Shown piece by piece: positions 54,043-62,155 of a stretch of DNA of 62,988 nucleotides (position 1 is its first letter; every line of letters begins with the position of its first letter). The DNA comes from Candidatus Aegiribacteria sp. (lineage in GTDB: Bacteria > Fermentibacterota > Fermentibacteria > Fermentibacterales > JCC-6): positions 1-62,988 of the forward strand of contig JAGLOY010000049.1 of NCBI GenBank assembly GCA_023138735.1, given 5' to 3'. The position numbers and the translations under genes are program-made. The notes under the pieces were generated by a model. The model saw nothing but the letters and a program-made list of their open reading frames with translations, was not told where the DNA came from and searched no databases.

Positions 54043-55367
54043 ACAGAACAGATATCCTTCGGAGAAAGGATATCAACCATTTCTGGCATCCATATACGGA
54101 TATCAATTCTTTTGAACGGAGAGAGTTCCCTGTCATTGAACATGCCGAAGGTGTGTACCTGGAGGATACCGCGGGGAACAGGCTACTTGACGGGATCAGT
54201 TCCTGGTGGTGCATGAATCTGGGACACAGCCATCCTGATATTGTCGATGCAATCAGAAAGCAGTCAGGCAGACTTCAGAACTCGATTACCGCCGGCATGT
54301 CACATACTGAGGTAATCAGACTTTCGGAAAAGATAGCCGATATCGCACCAGGGAATCTATCAAGAGTTTACTATGCCTCGGACGGGGCTTGTTCGGTGGA
54401 AGCGGCTATGAGGATATCATTGCAGTACTGGTGGAACCTCGACCGGCCGGAGAAGAGGAGAATGATATCTCTGTCCGGCGGGTACCACGGCGATACTCTC
54501 GGTTGCGCGGGGCTTGGCTACATTAGCGGGTTTCATAAACCGGTGGAGCATGTGTTGAACAGATCAATAACAGCTGATTCACCACATTGTTTTCACTGCA
54601 TATACAGTTGCAATCCTGAGGACTGCGGCATGGAGTGCTTCGCTTCGATGGAGAAGGCGGTTATTGAGAACTGCGGTGCAGCAGCTGCGGTGATAGTGGA
54701 ACCTGTATGTCAGGGCGCGGCCGGTATGAGGATTTATCCTCCCTTGTATCTTTCACGATTAAAAAAACTGTGTGATGAAAACGAAGTGCTTCTCATCCTG
54801 GATGAAATCGCGGTAGGATTCGGCCGTACCGGTAGAATGTTCGCCTCCGAGCTTGCAGAAATAGTGCCGGACATGATGTGCATCGGAAAGGGGCTTACCG
54901 GAGGATCGCTTCCGATGAGCGCCGTAGTTGCATCCGAAGAGGTTTACGATGCGTTCAGAAGTGATTCACAGATAGACAGAACCTTTTACCACGGACACAC
55001 ATTCTGCGGTAATCCTATTGCTGCCGCCGCCGCATGCGCCGCAATTGATGTATATGAGAGGGATAATGTTCTTGGAAATGTCGAGATCCTGGCGAAAATG
55101 CTCTTAGAAGCGTTTGGTAAGTACAGGGATATTCCAGGAATTCACGGATCCACAGCTCTCGGCTGTATGAGCGCACTGGAGATAAGCGAGGAGAGCGGCG
55201 GTGCGTCAACCGCTCTTGAGATTGCCGATACTGCTCGCAGAAAAGGGCTATTCATCCGTCCGCTGGGTCCGGTGCTTTATCTGTGGCCTCCACTTGTTAC
55301 AGCGAATAATGAAATGGCGAAAATGCTGCAGATCTTCGAAGACTCCCTCATTGAAAACCTGTCATAA
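54039..55367 (+). CDS. bioA: Adenosylmethionine-8-amino-7-oxononanoate aminotransferase
   Basis: A class III PLP aminotransferase with FWHPYTD near the start, LLDGISSWWCMNLGHSHP, YYASDGACSVEAAM, LSGGYHGDTLG, LILDEIAVGFGRTG and the PLP lysine in IGKGLTGGSLPMSAV. It converts 8-amino-7-oxononanoate to DAPA. The ATG at 54039 overlaps the bioD stop; the frame upstream of it is not translated as bioA. This ends the operon, so all genes from pimelate starter to biotin attachment are together. Confidence 0.95.
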   Translation: MNRTDILRRKDINHFWHPYTDINSFERREFPVIEHAEGVYLEDTAGNRLLDGISSWWCMNLGHSHPDIVDAIRKQSGRLQNSITAGMSHTEVIRLSEKIADIAPGNLSRVYYASDGACSVEAAMRISLQYWWNLDRPEKRRMISLSGGYHGDTLGCAGLGYISGFHKPVEHVLNRSITADSPHCFHCIYSCNPEDCGMECFASMEKAVIENCGAAAAVIVEPVCQGAAGMRIYPPLYLSRLKKLCDENEVLLILDEIAVGFGRTGRMFASELAEIVPDMMCIGKGLTGGSLPMSAVVASEEVYDAFRSDSQIDRTFYHGHTFCGNPIAAAAACAAIDVYERDNVLGNVEILAKMLLEAFGKYRDIPGIHGSTALGCMSALEISEESGGASTALEIADTARRKGLFIRPLGPVLYLWPPLVTANNEMAKMLQIFEDSLIENLS

Positions 55368-55505
55368 ACAAATTATATCAGTATCCATCCATAATCCAGC
55401 TCAAACCGGTAAGAAAGGTAAGCCCGGCCTTGTTTTCTTTGGTTTTGAAGTAATATTCAGTTTACATCGTATCAGGAAGTATTACAAGCAAAAGGGGGGT
55501 TGAAT

Positions 55506-55943
55506 TTGAGCCTGATTATTATTGTCGCTCTTCTATCAGGTGTTGTTGCCGATGACTTTGAGGTTTCGCCAAATGTAGTCTACGATTCTTCAACTGTAGT
55601 CGGCATTTTCCTCGGTTACGAAATCGGTGATTACATTCATCCGGTCATTCGCGAAGATGACGGAGATGTAAGATCCTTCTGGTCGACTGATCCTCTTATG
55701 GATTATTTCCTGACCTGTCTCGTTGGCTCCAGGGTTATCCTTGAGATCGAAGAAGCCGATAGCTACATACCGGAAAGCGGTGGTATGATGCGTATCTTCC
55801 GTGTAATCGGAGTAAGCACAAACACCAGGTCCTTCTTCCAGTGGAGGGATTCTCTTGAAGCTGAGGGAGATCCTGAGGATCTTCTCGGAGATTACTACAT
55901 GGCGCCTTACGACTGCCTTCTGGAAGTTTCAGACAGGGAATAG
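55506..55943 (+). CDS. Exported hypothetical protein, ~145 aa
   Basis: A short signal sequence (LIIIVALLSGVVA) leads into a beta-rich mature part (VSPNVVYDSSTVVGIFLGYEIGDYIHPVI, RVILEIEEADSYIPESGGMMRIFRVIG). GGGGGG stands 6 nt before the TTG at 55506, which I prefer over the TTG at 55500 directly abutting it. No family is recognised. The 132-nt gap after bioA shows no clear terminator. Confidence 0.55.
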   Translation: MSLIIIVALLSGVVADDFEVSPNVVYDSSTVVGIFLGYEIGDYIHPVIREDDGDVRSFWSTDPLMDYFLTCLVGSRVILEIEEADSYIPESGGMMRIFRVIGVSTNTRSFFQWRDSLEAEGDPEDLLGDYYMAPYDCLLEVSDRE

Positions 55944-56054
55944 ATCAGTCGGTTATGTCCAGCTGTTCTTTTCGCTTATCAGAACGTTTCAGTGTGGAAG
56001 CCGGTTTCACCTGAACCTGTACTTGCCGGGGTGGTCAGAGTTAGAGAGAGGGGA

Positions 56055-57365
56055 TCAGGTCTGCTTATCAGGACTGCGTAGTACATCATCCCCGCTTATG
56101 GATTCTCTTCTTATTTCCTTGTCCTCGTACATGAGGGAATCGGCATTGCTGAGAAGCATCCCGATCTGAGTCTTATAACAAAGTACGGTGGAATAATATC
56201 CTATACTGAGGGACAGCGTGAAGGGAATGGGCCGGACCTCAATGGTTTCGTTAAGGCGTTTGTCTATCCTTGTTCTGATGGATTCCACGGTGAGACCTGG
56301 AGTATCAAGGAAAAGCACTACGAATTCATCCCCGCCCAGCCTGGCTATGATGTCTGAATCCCGGAAACAGCCCTTCAAAACTCTTGCTGTTATTACAAGA
56401 GCCCTGTCACCTTCCGAATGACCCAGCTTATCGTTTATCAGTTTAAGGTAATCAAGGTCAACGTAAAGAAGACCGATCTCCGGCTGTTTCCGAAGGGAAG
56501 AATCAAGCAGCTGCTTGCCCAGTGTCATAAACCCACGTCTATTGTACAGGCCTGTAAGGCTGTCGCGCAGAGAAAGTTCCGTAAGTCTTTTTTCAAGACG
56601 GACGCGCTTGGTGATATCGAGGAATGAAAGAATGTAGCACGGGTTATCGTCATCGGTATCCACGGCAATAGCTGTGGCATGTGCCATGAAAGTTGTGCTG
56701 TCCCTGCGCTGACATTCTATTTCGTCATCCCATTGACCTCTTTCTTCAATACACTCCATAAGGCTGTCAAAGTCACTCAAGTATGGAAGAAGATCCGAGA
56801 TGTCCAGATTCAGCATATCCGTTCTGCTGTACCTCCAGTAGTTCAGAGCTTCCACATTTGCGTAGTCTATCTTCCATGAATTGTTGGCTATTATCATAGC
56901 ACTGAGCGCACTGTCCAGCGCGCTGTTCTTCTTGATCATATCACTCTGGTGGCGTTTTCTCTGGGAGGTGTCCCTTAAAGTCAGAAGGATGACGCTTTCA
57001 TTATTGCTGCTCACGAGGCTTATGGTCGTATCCATTGATTTGAAAGAACCATCATAGCATTTCACTTTCTGATCAAGAAATACACCGTCAACAATCTCTG
57101 GGATGCCTTCCTGCAGTTGCAGATGACTGGATGTGCTCTCATCAGGGAGCATCTCTGTCAGTTTTTTGCCGATCAGGTTCGAGCGTTTGTAGCCAAGCAC
57201 AGCTTCAACCGCATCGCTTATCCTTTGAATTGTTCCTGAAACCGCGTCCACAACCACCAGAATATCAACCGCGTTCCGAAACACAAGCTCAAGGCTGTTA
57301 AGCTGACGCTGCAGCAAAGCGTTTTTCTTCTTAAGATCGGCAACAGAGTCAGATGTTGTTTCCAC
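56055..57365 (-). CDS. PAS-PAS diguanylate cyclase (GGDEF)
   Basis: A leading coiled coil is followed by two PAS domains (~25-135 and ~150-265: VEAVLGYKRSNLIGKKL and SDLLPYLSDFDSL). The GGDEF domain follows, with LRDSLTGLYNRRGF at ~272-285, DLDYLKLINDKLGH and the intact active-site motif GGDEF at 344-348. It should make cyclic di-GMP from two GTP. The RxxD inhibitory site is not obvious at the usual place. A GTG start with GGAGAG upstream is used. No EAL or membrane segment is present. Confidence 0.92.
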   Translation of the reverse strand: METTSDSVADLKKKNALLQRQLNSLELVFRNAVDILVVVDAVSGTIQRISDAVEAVLGYKRSNLIGKKLTEMLPDESTSSHLQLQEGIPEIVDGVFLDQKVKCYDGSFKSMDTTISLVSSNNESVILLTLRDTSQRKRHQSDMIKKNSALDSALSAMIIANNSWKIDYANVEALNYWRYSRTDMLNLDISDLLPYLSDFDSLMECIEERGQWDDEIECQRRDSTTFMAHATAIAVDTDDDNPCYILSFLDITKRVRLEKRLTELSLRDSLTGLYNRRGFMTLGKQLLDSSLRKQPEIGLLYVDLDYLKLINDKLGHSEGDRALVITARVLKGCFRDSDIIARLGGDEFVVLFLDTPGLTVESIRTRIDKRLNETIEVRPIPFTLSLSIGYYSTVLCYKTQIGMLLSNADSLMYEDKEIRRESISGDDVLRSPDKQT

Positions 57366-57495
57366 TTATATCTCTCCTGTATATGAACCATTAAAAGGTA
57401 CAATAATCAATTTCGCGCGAAAGGGGAGTAGTTTTGCTTTTCACCTCAGCTGCTGCGGATTGCAGTTCTGCACATGAATCCGGATAATCGTAGTA

Positions 57496-57523
57496 TTGAC
57501 AGAATCATTATGTGAGATATATC
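57496..57523 (+). promoter_or_regulatory. Putative promoter of the PH-like gene
   Basis: TTGACA (57496-57501) is followed after 16 nt by TATATC (57518-57523). It lies about 60 nt before the ATG at 57581. Confidence 0.4.
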
Positions 57524-57580
57524 GTGCTGCTGGCAACCGGGAATCAGTCCTCAACGAGGTTTTACAGAAAAGGGGATGAA

Positions 57581-57991
57581 ATGGGGAAAAAGCTCGAACT
57601 GTATCCGGGAGAGAATATACTTGTCGATGCTAAAAGGTCTACGCTGCAGGGGAAAAAGGTAAAATTCCCTGTTTATTCGCGGTGCGTTCTGACAGATCAG
57701 AGATTCGTATACTTCGATCTTGGCAAGATGGCCCCTTTGCATATGCAGCTGGGCATTCTGATCATGCTGCTGGTTAAGGGTAATCCTGTAAGCCTCCCTC
57801 TGGAAGGACTTAAGGTAAGCAGAGGCAAATATGCCAGGAACAAGAAGCTGCTTGAGCTGAAAGCCATAGATGGGTCAGTGGTGCTCCTCAGCGGGTTCGA
57901 AAAATCCCTGGAATGGTTCAGAGATTCTCTCCTGAGCAATGGTTTAGGCCTTAGCCAGACCGGCAGTGAGGAGTGGCAGGTTACAATCTAA
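57581..57991 (+). CDS. PH/GRAM-like small cytoplasmic protein
   Basis: From the ATG at 57581 (AAAGGGGATGAA upstream) the 136-residue protein reads LYPGENILVDAKRSTL, VYSRCVLTDQRFVYFD and PLEGLKVSRG, then VVLLSGFEKSLEWFRDSL. The order of strands with 'LTDQRfv' and a last amphipathic helix is the pattern of bacterial PH/GRAM-like domains. A hydrophobic segment (MQLGILIMLLV) near 60-70 may touch the membrane. The last 4 bases overlap the convergent MazG-like gene. Confidence 0.65.
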   Translation: MGKKLELYPGENILVDAKRSTLQGKKVKFPVYSRCVLTDQRFVYFDLGKMAPLHMQLGILIMLLVKGNPVSLPLEGLKVSRGKYARNKKLLELKAIDGSVVLLSGFEKSLEWFRDSLLSNGLGLSQTGSEEWQVTI

Positions 57992-58347
57992 TACAGTCTG
58001 TTTCCATTCTCTGGGGGATGCTTTTTCGCATTGCCCTTTGAAGTTTCGACGGGATATCTTCTTTTGTTGAGCTGAAGCTTTCTGTTGACGATCTGTTCTA
58101 TATCCAGTTTCAATTCATGGGCTAGAATAGTCAGGAATATTGCTATGTCTGCAATTTCTTCTCCGATTGAAATAATGGATTCGCTGTCGAAGTTCTTGGA
58201 TTCATCGCAGGTTTTCCAGAGGAAATTCTCAAGCAGTTCTGCGGACTCAATAGCAATAGCTTCCGCAAGGTTCTTAGGATCGTGAAACTGCTTCCAGTCC
58301 CTAAGGTCACGGAATTCGATGATCTTTTCTCTCAGCCTGTCAAGCAT
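57988..58347 (-). CDS. MazG-like/RS21-C6-type nucleotide pyrophosphohydrolase
   Basis: A 119-residue all-helical protein with IIEFRDLRDWKQFHDPKNLAEAIAIESAELLE and EEIADIAIFLTILAHELKLD. The E-x-x-E ... E-x-x-D pattern (ESAE and EEIAD) is the metal-binding set of the dimeric RS21-C6/dCTP pyrophosphatase group. It probably hydrolyses non-canonical or dCTP-type nucleotides. The gene converges on the PH-like gene with a 4-bp overlap and lies 22 nt downstream of the lipoprotein gene on its own strand. Confidence 0.88.
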   Translation of the reverse strand: MLDRLREKIIEFRDLRDWKQFHDPKNLAEAIAIESAELLENFLWKTCDESKNFDSESIISIGEEIADIAIFLTILAHELKLDIEQIVNRKLQLNKRRYPVETSKGNAKKHPPENGNRLY

Positions 58348-58369
58348 AATGCCCCCAAGTGGATAGGAT

Positions 58370-59104
58370 TTAATCTACTTCCTGAACATTCCGTTCAGTT
58401 ACAATCATTTCATCATTGACCAGTTCGGTAACTGTAGTTATCAGTGAATCGGGACCCTGGAATTCTGTTTGCTCACTTCTTACAAGTAACAGGTGACCCT
58501 CTTCAATAAAGTAGTATTCCGTTCCGTATATCCCCATTCCATCACGATGGAAACATTTGATCATCTTGCTCCCCTGATCAAATTCTGGTGAAACGAGGCT
58601 GCTTTCCTCGAATTCCATCGAGCGGAAGAACGTCCCGGTATCAGGATCGAACAGCCAGAAGTACCAGTAGGTATTCGGGCCTGCAGTCGGGAATTGCATC
58701 AGACGGAAATCGGTATATCCGTCGAAGTTCATATCCTCCGCGATAAGGTAATCCTGAAGCTCACTGTTTTCGTAGTAGTTCGATTCCAGCCCATCGAATA
58801 CGACGATACTGTCTCCGATCAGGGGTTCTGCAGTCAGGGTATGAGCCAGTCGGAATCCCGGAACCGCTTCTGGATGACCGACCCAGTACAGGGATATCTC
58901 GAATGGTTCCAGATCACTGCGGACAGATAGCGTGCACTGCGTCAACCCCGGACTGGCTGCCGACTCAATCCCCATTGAATCGATGGGAGCAGATTCATAT
59001 TCCACCTGATGATCATCACGTACTTCCGCATCAGGCTCTTCTCCGCAGCCTGAAAGGATTATCAGTATAAAAAGAATCACAAAAATCATACTTGAAGATG
59101 CCAT
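58370..59104 (-). CDS. Lipoprotein with VCBS/FG-GAP-like fragment
   Basis: The signal MIFVILFILIILSGC ends in a lipobox. The mature protein contains DYLIAEDMNFDGYTDFRLM, an FG-GAP/VCBS-like calcium motif (D-x-N-x-D-x-x-x-D), followed by a beta-strand region (YWYFWLFDPDTGTFF). This XAC2610-like layout occurs in many exported orphan proteins. The ATG at 59104 has AGGGG and AGGG upstream; the frame starting at 59128 lacks signal character. Function unknown. Confidence 0.7.
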   Translation of the reverse strand: MASSSMIFVILFILIILSGCGEEPDAEVRDDHQVEYESAPIDSMGIESAASPGLTQCTLSVRSDLEPFEISLYWVGHPEAVPGFRLAHTLTAEPLIGDSIVVFDGLESNYYENSELQDYLIAEDMNFDGYTDFRLMQFPTAGPNTYWYFWLFDPDTGTFFRSMEFEESSLVSPEFDQGSKMIKCFHRDGMGIYGTEYYFIEEGHLLLVRSEQTEFQGPDSLITTVTELVNDEMIVTERNVQEVD

Positions 59105-59144
59105 CCCTGACCCCTCTGCTCTATACAAGTTGCTTATTTCAGAT

Positions 59145-59277
59145 CATTACAATTTCATGCAATGTAAACCAGCAGTCTATCCGGGGCAAGTCCCCGCTAT
59201 TCACGGGCTTTACAGAGTTCACCCGGGCGAGCCGGGAAACCGTGACACTGTTTTCATGTAAGTGTAGTATTGTAATG
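59145..59277 (+). ncRNA. Multibranched leader RNA before the nitroreductase gene (riboswitch candidate)
   Basis: CATTACAAT (59145-59153) and ATTGTAATG (59269-59277) form a perfect 9-bp closing stem. Inside are a hairpin CGGGG/CCCCG (59182-59196, loop CAAGT), a helix TCACGG/CCGTGA (59201-59206 with 59240-59245) that encloses CCCGG/CCGGG (59222-59236, loop GCGAG), and a small CACT/AGTG hairpin (59246-59264). The RNA ends 11-12 nt before the ribosome site. GGGCAAGTCC and AGCCGGGAAACC recall the L5 loop and B12 box of cobalamin riboswitches, but the GGGAA and CCGCCACTG core is missing. Confidence 0.45.
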
Positions 59278-59305
59278 TTTAATAACCAGGGAGGTGAGTG
59301 GATCC

Positions 59306-60085
59306 ATGATTAGTAATCCAGTAATTGACGCCATGATGAACAGGAGATCGATCAGGAAATACCGGGAGGAACAGCCTTCGGACGAAGTAATAGAAACCAT
59401 TGTCCGAGCCGGTCAACAGGCTCCATTTGCCATGCAGATGGGCAGCGTTCTCCTTTCTCGGGAGATAGAGCAGAATGTGTTCAGGGCTCCGCTTCTTTTC
59501 ACCATATGTGTCGATGTATACAGGATGGAAAGGGTAATGGAGATGCGGGGCTGGAAGAGAAAGGCTTCGGACATTTTTACGCTGCTGTTCGGGATACAGG
59601 ATGCCGCCTATATGGCGGAGAACATGGTAATAGCCGCGGAAAGCCTTGAGCTTGGAAGCTGCTATATAGGAGCTGCCCCGTTCATGTCGAAGAAGATAAG
59701 GGAGCTGTACGAACTGCCGGACAGGATTCTTCCGCTGGTGATGCTCACGATGGGGTATCCCTCTGAAGAACCCCCGGTCAGACCCAGGTATCCCATAGAC
59801 TTTCACCTTTTTGAGGGAAAGTACACCCATTTCAGCGATGACGCAGTGTCTGAAGCCGCGGAAGAAATGGATTCAGGGTACCTCAGACAGAACTACTACA
59901 GGGAAGCCAACTTCATGATACCGCTGACGGAAGGAACTGAAGAAACATTCGATTTTGACAATTACTCCTGGACGGAGCACATTTCACGTAAACTGGGACT
60001 CTGGGGCGGCGATCCGGATGAACTCCTGAGGAATCTGGAACTGTGCGGGTTCGATATTGAAAGAACAGCTGGCTCTGAGGGTTAA
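59306..60085 (+). CDS. Nitroreductase family flavoprotein
   Basis: MNRRSIRKYREEQPSDEVIETIVRAGQQAPFA is the FMN-binding start of the nitroreductase family. GIQDAAYMAENMVIAAESLELGSCYIG and LPLVMLTMGYPSEEPPVRPR follow, as in NfsA/FRP-like NAD(P)H:flavin or nitro-group reductases of ~250 residues. It lacks the BluB-specific residues, so a DMB synthase is unlikely. I use the ATG at 59306 (GGAGG upstream); a GTG at 59294 abuts the ribosome site. The leader RNA at 59145 suggests metabolite control. Confidence 0.87.
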   Translation: MISNPVIDAMMNRRSIRKYREEQPSDEVIETIVRAGQQAPFAMQMGSVLLSREIEQNVFRAPLLFTICVDVYRMERVMEMRGWKRKASDIFTLLFGIQDAAYMAENMVIAAESLELGSCYIGAAPFMSKKIRELYELPDRILPLVMLTMGYPSEEPPVRPRYPIDFHLFEGKYTHFSDDAVSEAAEEMDSGYLRQNYYREANFMIPLTEGTEETFDFDNYSWTEHISRKLGLWGGDPDELLRNLELCGFDIERTAGSEG

Positions 60086-60161
60086 GTACCCTGTTCGGAA
60101 TTCCGGGATTGACGCTACTCTGGAGTGTAAATATCGTGCATGAGATTACAAACGGAAGTAT

Positions 60162-62045
60162 ATGATATTTATGATCGGACTCCACTCCATGCCTGATGAT
60201 AAGTTAAACTGCGCAAGCAGCTCCGATAACACAGCTGTGATTCACGGAATTGCAGCTATGAATGCAGCTCTTCTGCTTGCGATGCTGTCGGTTTTTCCAG
60301 GGTTATTCGACTCGACTCTTACATCCCGACTCGCGGTATACCCGGTATGCGCTCTGCTTGTCCTGTTCGCGGGAAGAAAACACATCCCTGTCCCGGCGGC
60401 GATCACTGCAGCACTGCTTACTATTCTGCCTCTTATCGGACTGCTTATGGCCTCCATCCCCATCCAGGGAATACTCCCGGCCGTGAAGTGGATCTCCTTC
60501 GGTCTGATGATTGCCGGAGCGGCCGGTTTTGCAAGGTCGATCGGTTCTCGGTCGATCTGGATTTCACTGATGACTGCATCGGTAATAACCGCAGTTATCG
60601 AAATACTTGTCCGAGGTGATAGTATCTGGGGAAACACCAACAGACCTGGAGCCCTCCTGGCTGTCGGGTTCGTAACAGCGGTAACAGGTGCGGGATTCAG
60701 AAAAGCCTGGATAAGAATTCCAGCAGCGGTACTTACAGGTACTGCGCTCGTTCTGACAAACTTCGTTCTTGCATGGATTGCTGTGATTCTGGCACTGCTC
60801 TGGTTCTCCTTGAACCTGCGGAAGAAGCTTCATCCCGGAATCTTCATTGGAGTTCTACTAGCAGGGCAGATCGTAGTAACGGCAGCTCCCGATATCACAC
60901 GAAGTATTGCTCCTTCTCTCGAAATCAGATGCCGCACATGGCAGGCGGGAACCGGTCAGTTAATGCGGAACTTACCGATGGGAACCGGTACCGGCCAGTC
61001 AAGGCTGACCCTTATGCAGGATGCCGGTGAAAAGGTACAGATACTTGCCGGAGATCCTGAGAAAAGGATAGACCACCTTCATTCCGATATCCTTACGCCT
61101 GTTGTTGAATGGGGGCTTGGCGGTTTACTTCTTATCTGTCTTGCCGGATGGCTGATCCTGCGGAAGAAACACTTTACAAACATCGAGGGTGCTCTTCTTT
61201 TCTGCATTTTGCCTTTCATGGCCGCTGATCTGCCGCTGGCAACCCCTCTTGGAGCTCTTCCTGTCGCCCTGTGCTTAGGCGTTATTCTCAGCAGACCTTC
61301 TGAAGACAGAACGATCCGTATTCCTTTGCCCGTACTGCTTGTTCTGCTGGCTGCCGCTCTTTTCTGGAGCGTGATAATCATCAAGGGCTACAGCCTCCTT
61401 GAACGTGGTAGAGTGCTTGGTCTATCCGGCAACGGATCAGCCGGCAGTGCTGCTGAGACACTCGAGAGGGCATCTTCATTGATCCCGTTCGAAGAGAGAA
61501 CCTGGTTATTTCTTGCCCAGGCCTATCTTGATGACGGAAATATACTTGCAGCCGGGAATGCTGCCGGAAAGTTCAACAGCATATATCCTTCATACTGGAA
61601 AGGATGGACGCTTCAGGCACTGACGGAAACAGCATCCGGGAGAACCCAGGATGCAGCCGACTCGTACTTGAATGCTCTCATGGTTGCTCCTGTAACTCTT
61701 CCTGAACGTAGTATTCTTGCATTGAACGCTGCAGCATTTCCTCCCGCTGATGTTAAGAGCCTGGTCATGATAGGAAAAGCCATCTGCGAGTTTGCATACC
61801 CGACGGCAGAGGAAACAGCGGAAATGGCTGTTTCCGTGGCTGGCAGGCTGGTGACTATCGCGGAGGTGCTGCCTGAATCTGAGAGAGCTCTTGCCAGAAG
61901 AATGCTTCTCATAGCCAGGGGAACCCTTCTCAGCATACAGGGCAGTGGAGGAATTAACGCTTCTGAGCTGGAGGCCGTACTGTCTCGTATCCGCGATCTG
62001 GCTTACGTTATCGATTCGGACTGGCCCAATAGTGATCTGCAGTAA
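60162..62045 (+). CDS. O-antigen ligase-like polytopic protein with C-terminal TPR region
   Basis: About eleven hydrophobic segments in the first 400 residues (ALLLAMLSVFPGLF, ILPLIGLLMASI, VLTNFVLAWIAVILALLWFSL, ...) contain the Wzy_C-type pattern: RTWQAGTGQLMRNLPMGTGTG, then HLHSDILTPVVEWGLGGLLL. The C-terminal 200 residues are cytoplasmic or periplasmic TPR-like helices (WLFLAQAYLDDGNILAAGNAAGKF). Such proteins ligate or polymerise O-antigen or other surface glycans; the ligation role is inferred from the pattern only. The first ATG at 60162 is kept; one at 60171 is possible. Confidence 0.75.
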   Translation: MIFMIGLHSMPDDKLNCASSSDNTAVIHGIAAMNAALLLAMLSVFPGLFDSTLTSRLAVYPVCALLVLFAGRKHIPVPAAITAALLTILPLIGLLMASIPIQGILPAVKWISFGLMIAGAAGFARSIGSRSIWISLMTASVITAVIEILVRGDSIWGNTNRPGALLAVGFVTAVTGAGFRKAWIRIPAAVLTGTALVLTNFVLAWIAVILALLWFSLNLRKKLHPGIFIGVLLAGQIVVTAAPDITRSIAPSLEIRCRTWQAGTGQLMRNLPMGTGTGQSRLTLMQDAGEKVQILAGDPEKRIDHLHSDILTPVVEWGLGGLLLICLAGWLILRKKHFTNIEGALLFCILPFMAADLPLATPLGALPVALCLGVILSRPSEDRTIRIPLPVLLVLLAAALFWSVIIIKGYSLLERGRVLGLSGNGSAGSAAETLERASSLIPFEERTWLFLAQAYLDDGNILAAGNAAGKFNSIYPSYWKGWTLQALTETASGRTQDAADSYLNALMVAPVTLPERSILALNAAAFPPADVKSLVMIGKAICEFAYPTAEETAEMAVSVAGRLVTIAEVLPESERALARRMLLIARGTLLSIQGSGGINASELEAVLSRIRDLAYVIDSDWPNSDLQ

Positions 62046-62155
62046 CCGTTGGTTGAATGATCATTCTGCAGCGGTTCACAGGACGAGTATTGACATCCAG
62101 TTTTTATGTAGTAAATATATAAATTGAAAACAACAGTTAAACGAAAGGGGAAAAC

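Noticed and set aside
55855-56169. Plus-strand ORF at the end of the exported protein at 55506
   Set aside because: It overlaps two better supported genes on both strands and shows no ribosome site or conserved pattern.
59145-59277. Cobalamin riboswitch call
   Set aside because: Only the L5-like loop and part of a B12-box-like segment are present; the GGGAA and CCGCCACTG core and the usual order of stems are missing. Kept as an unclassified structured RNA.
59306-60085. BluB (DMB synthase) as identity of the nitroreductase
   Set aside because: Family resemblance is general; BluB-specific residues are not seen and length and C-terminal part differ.
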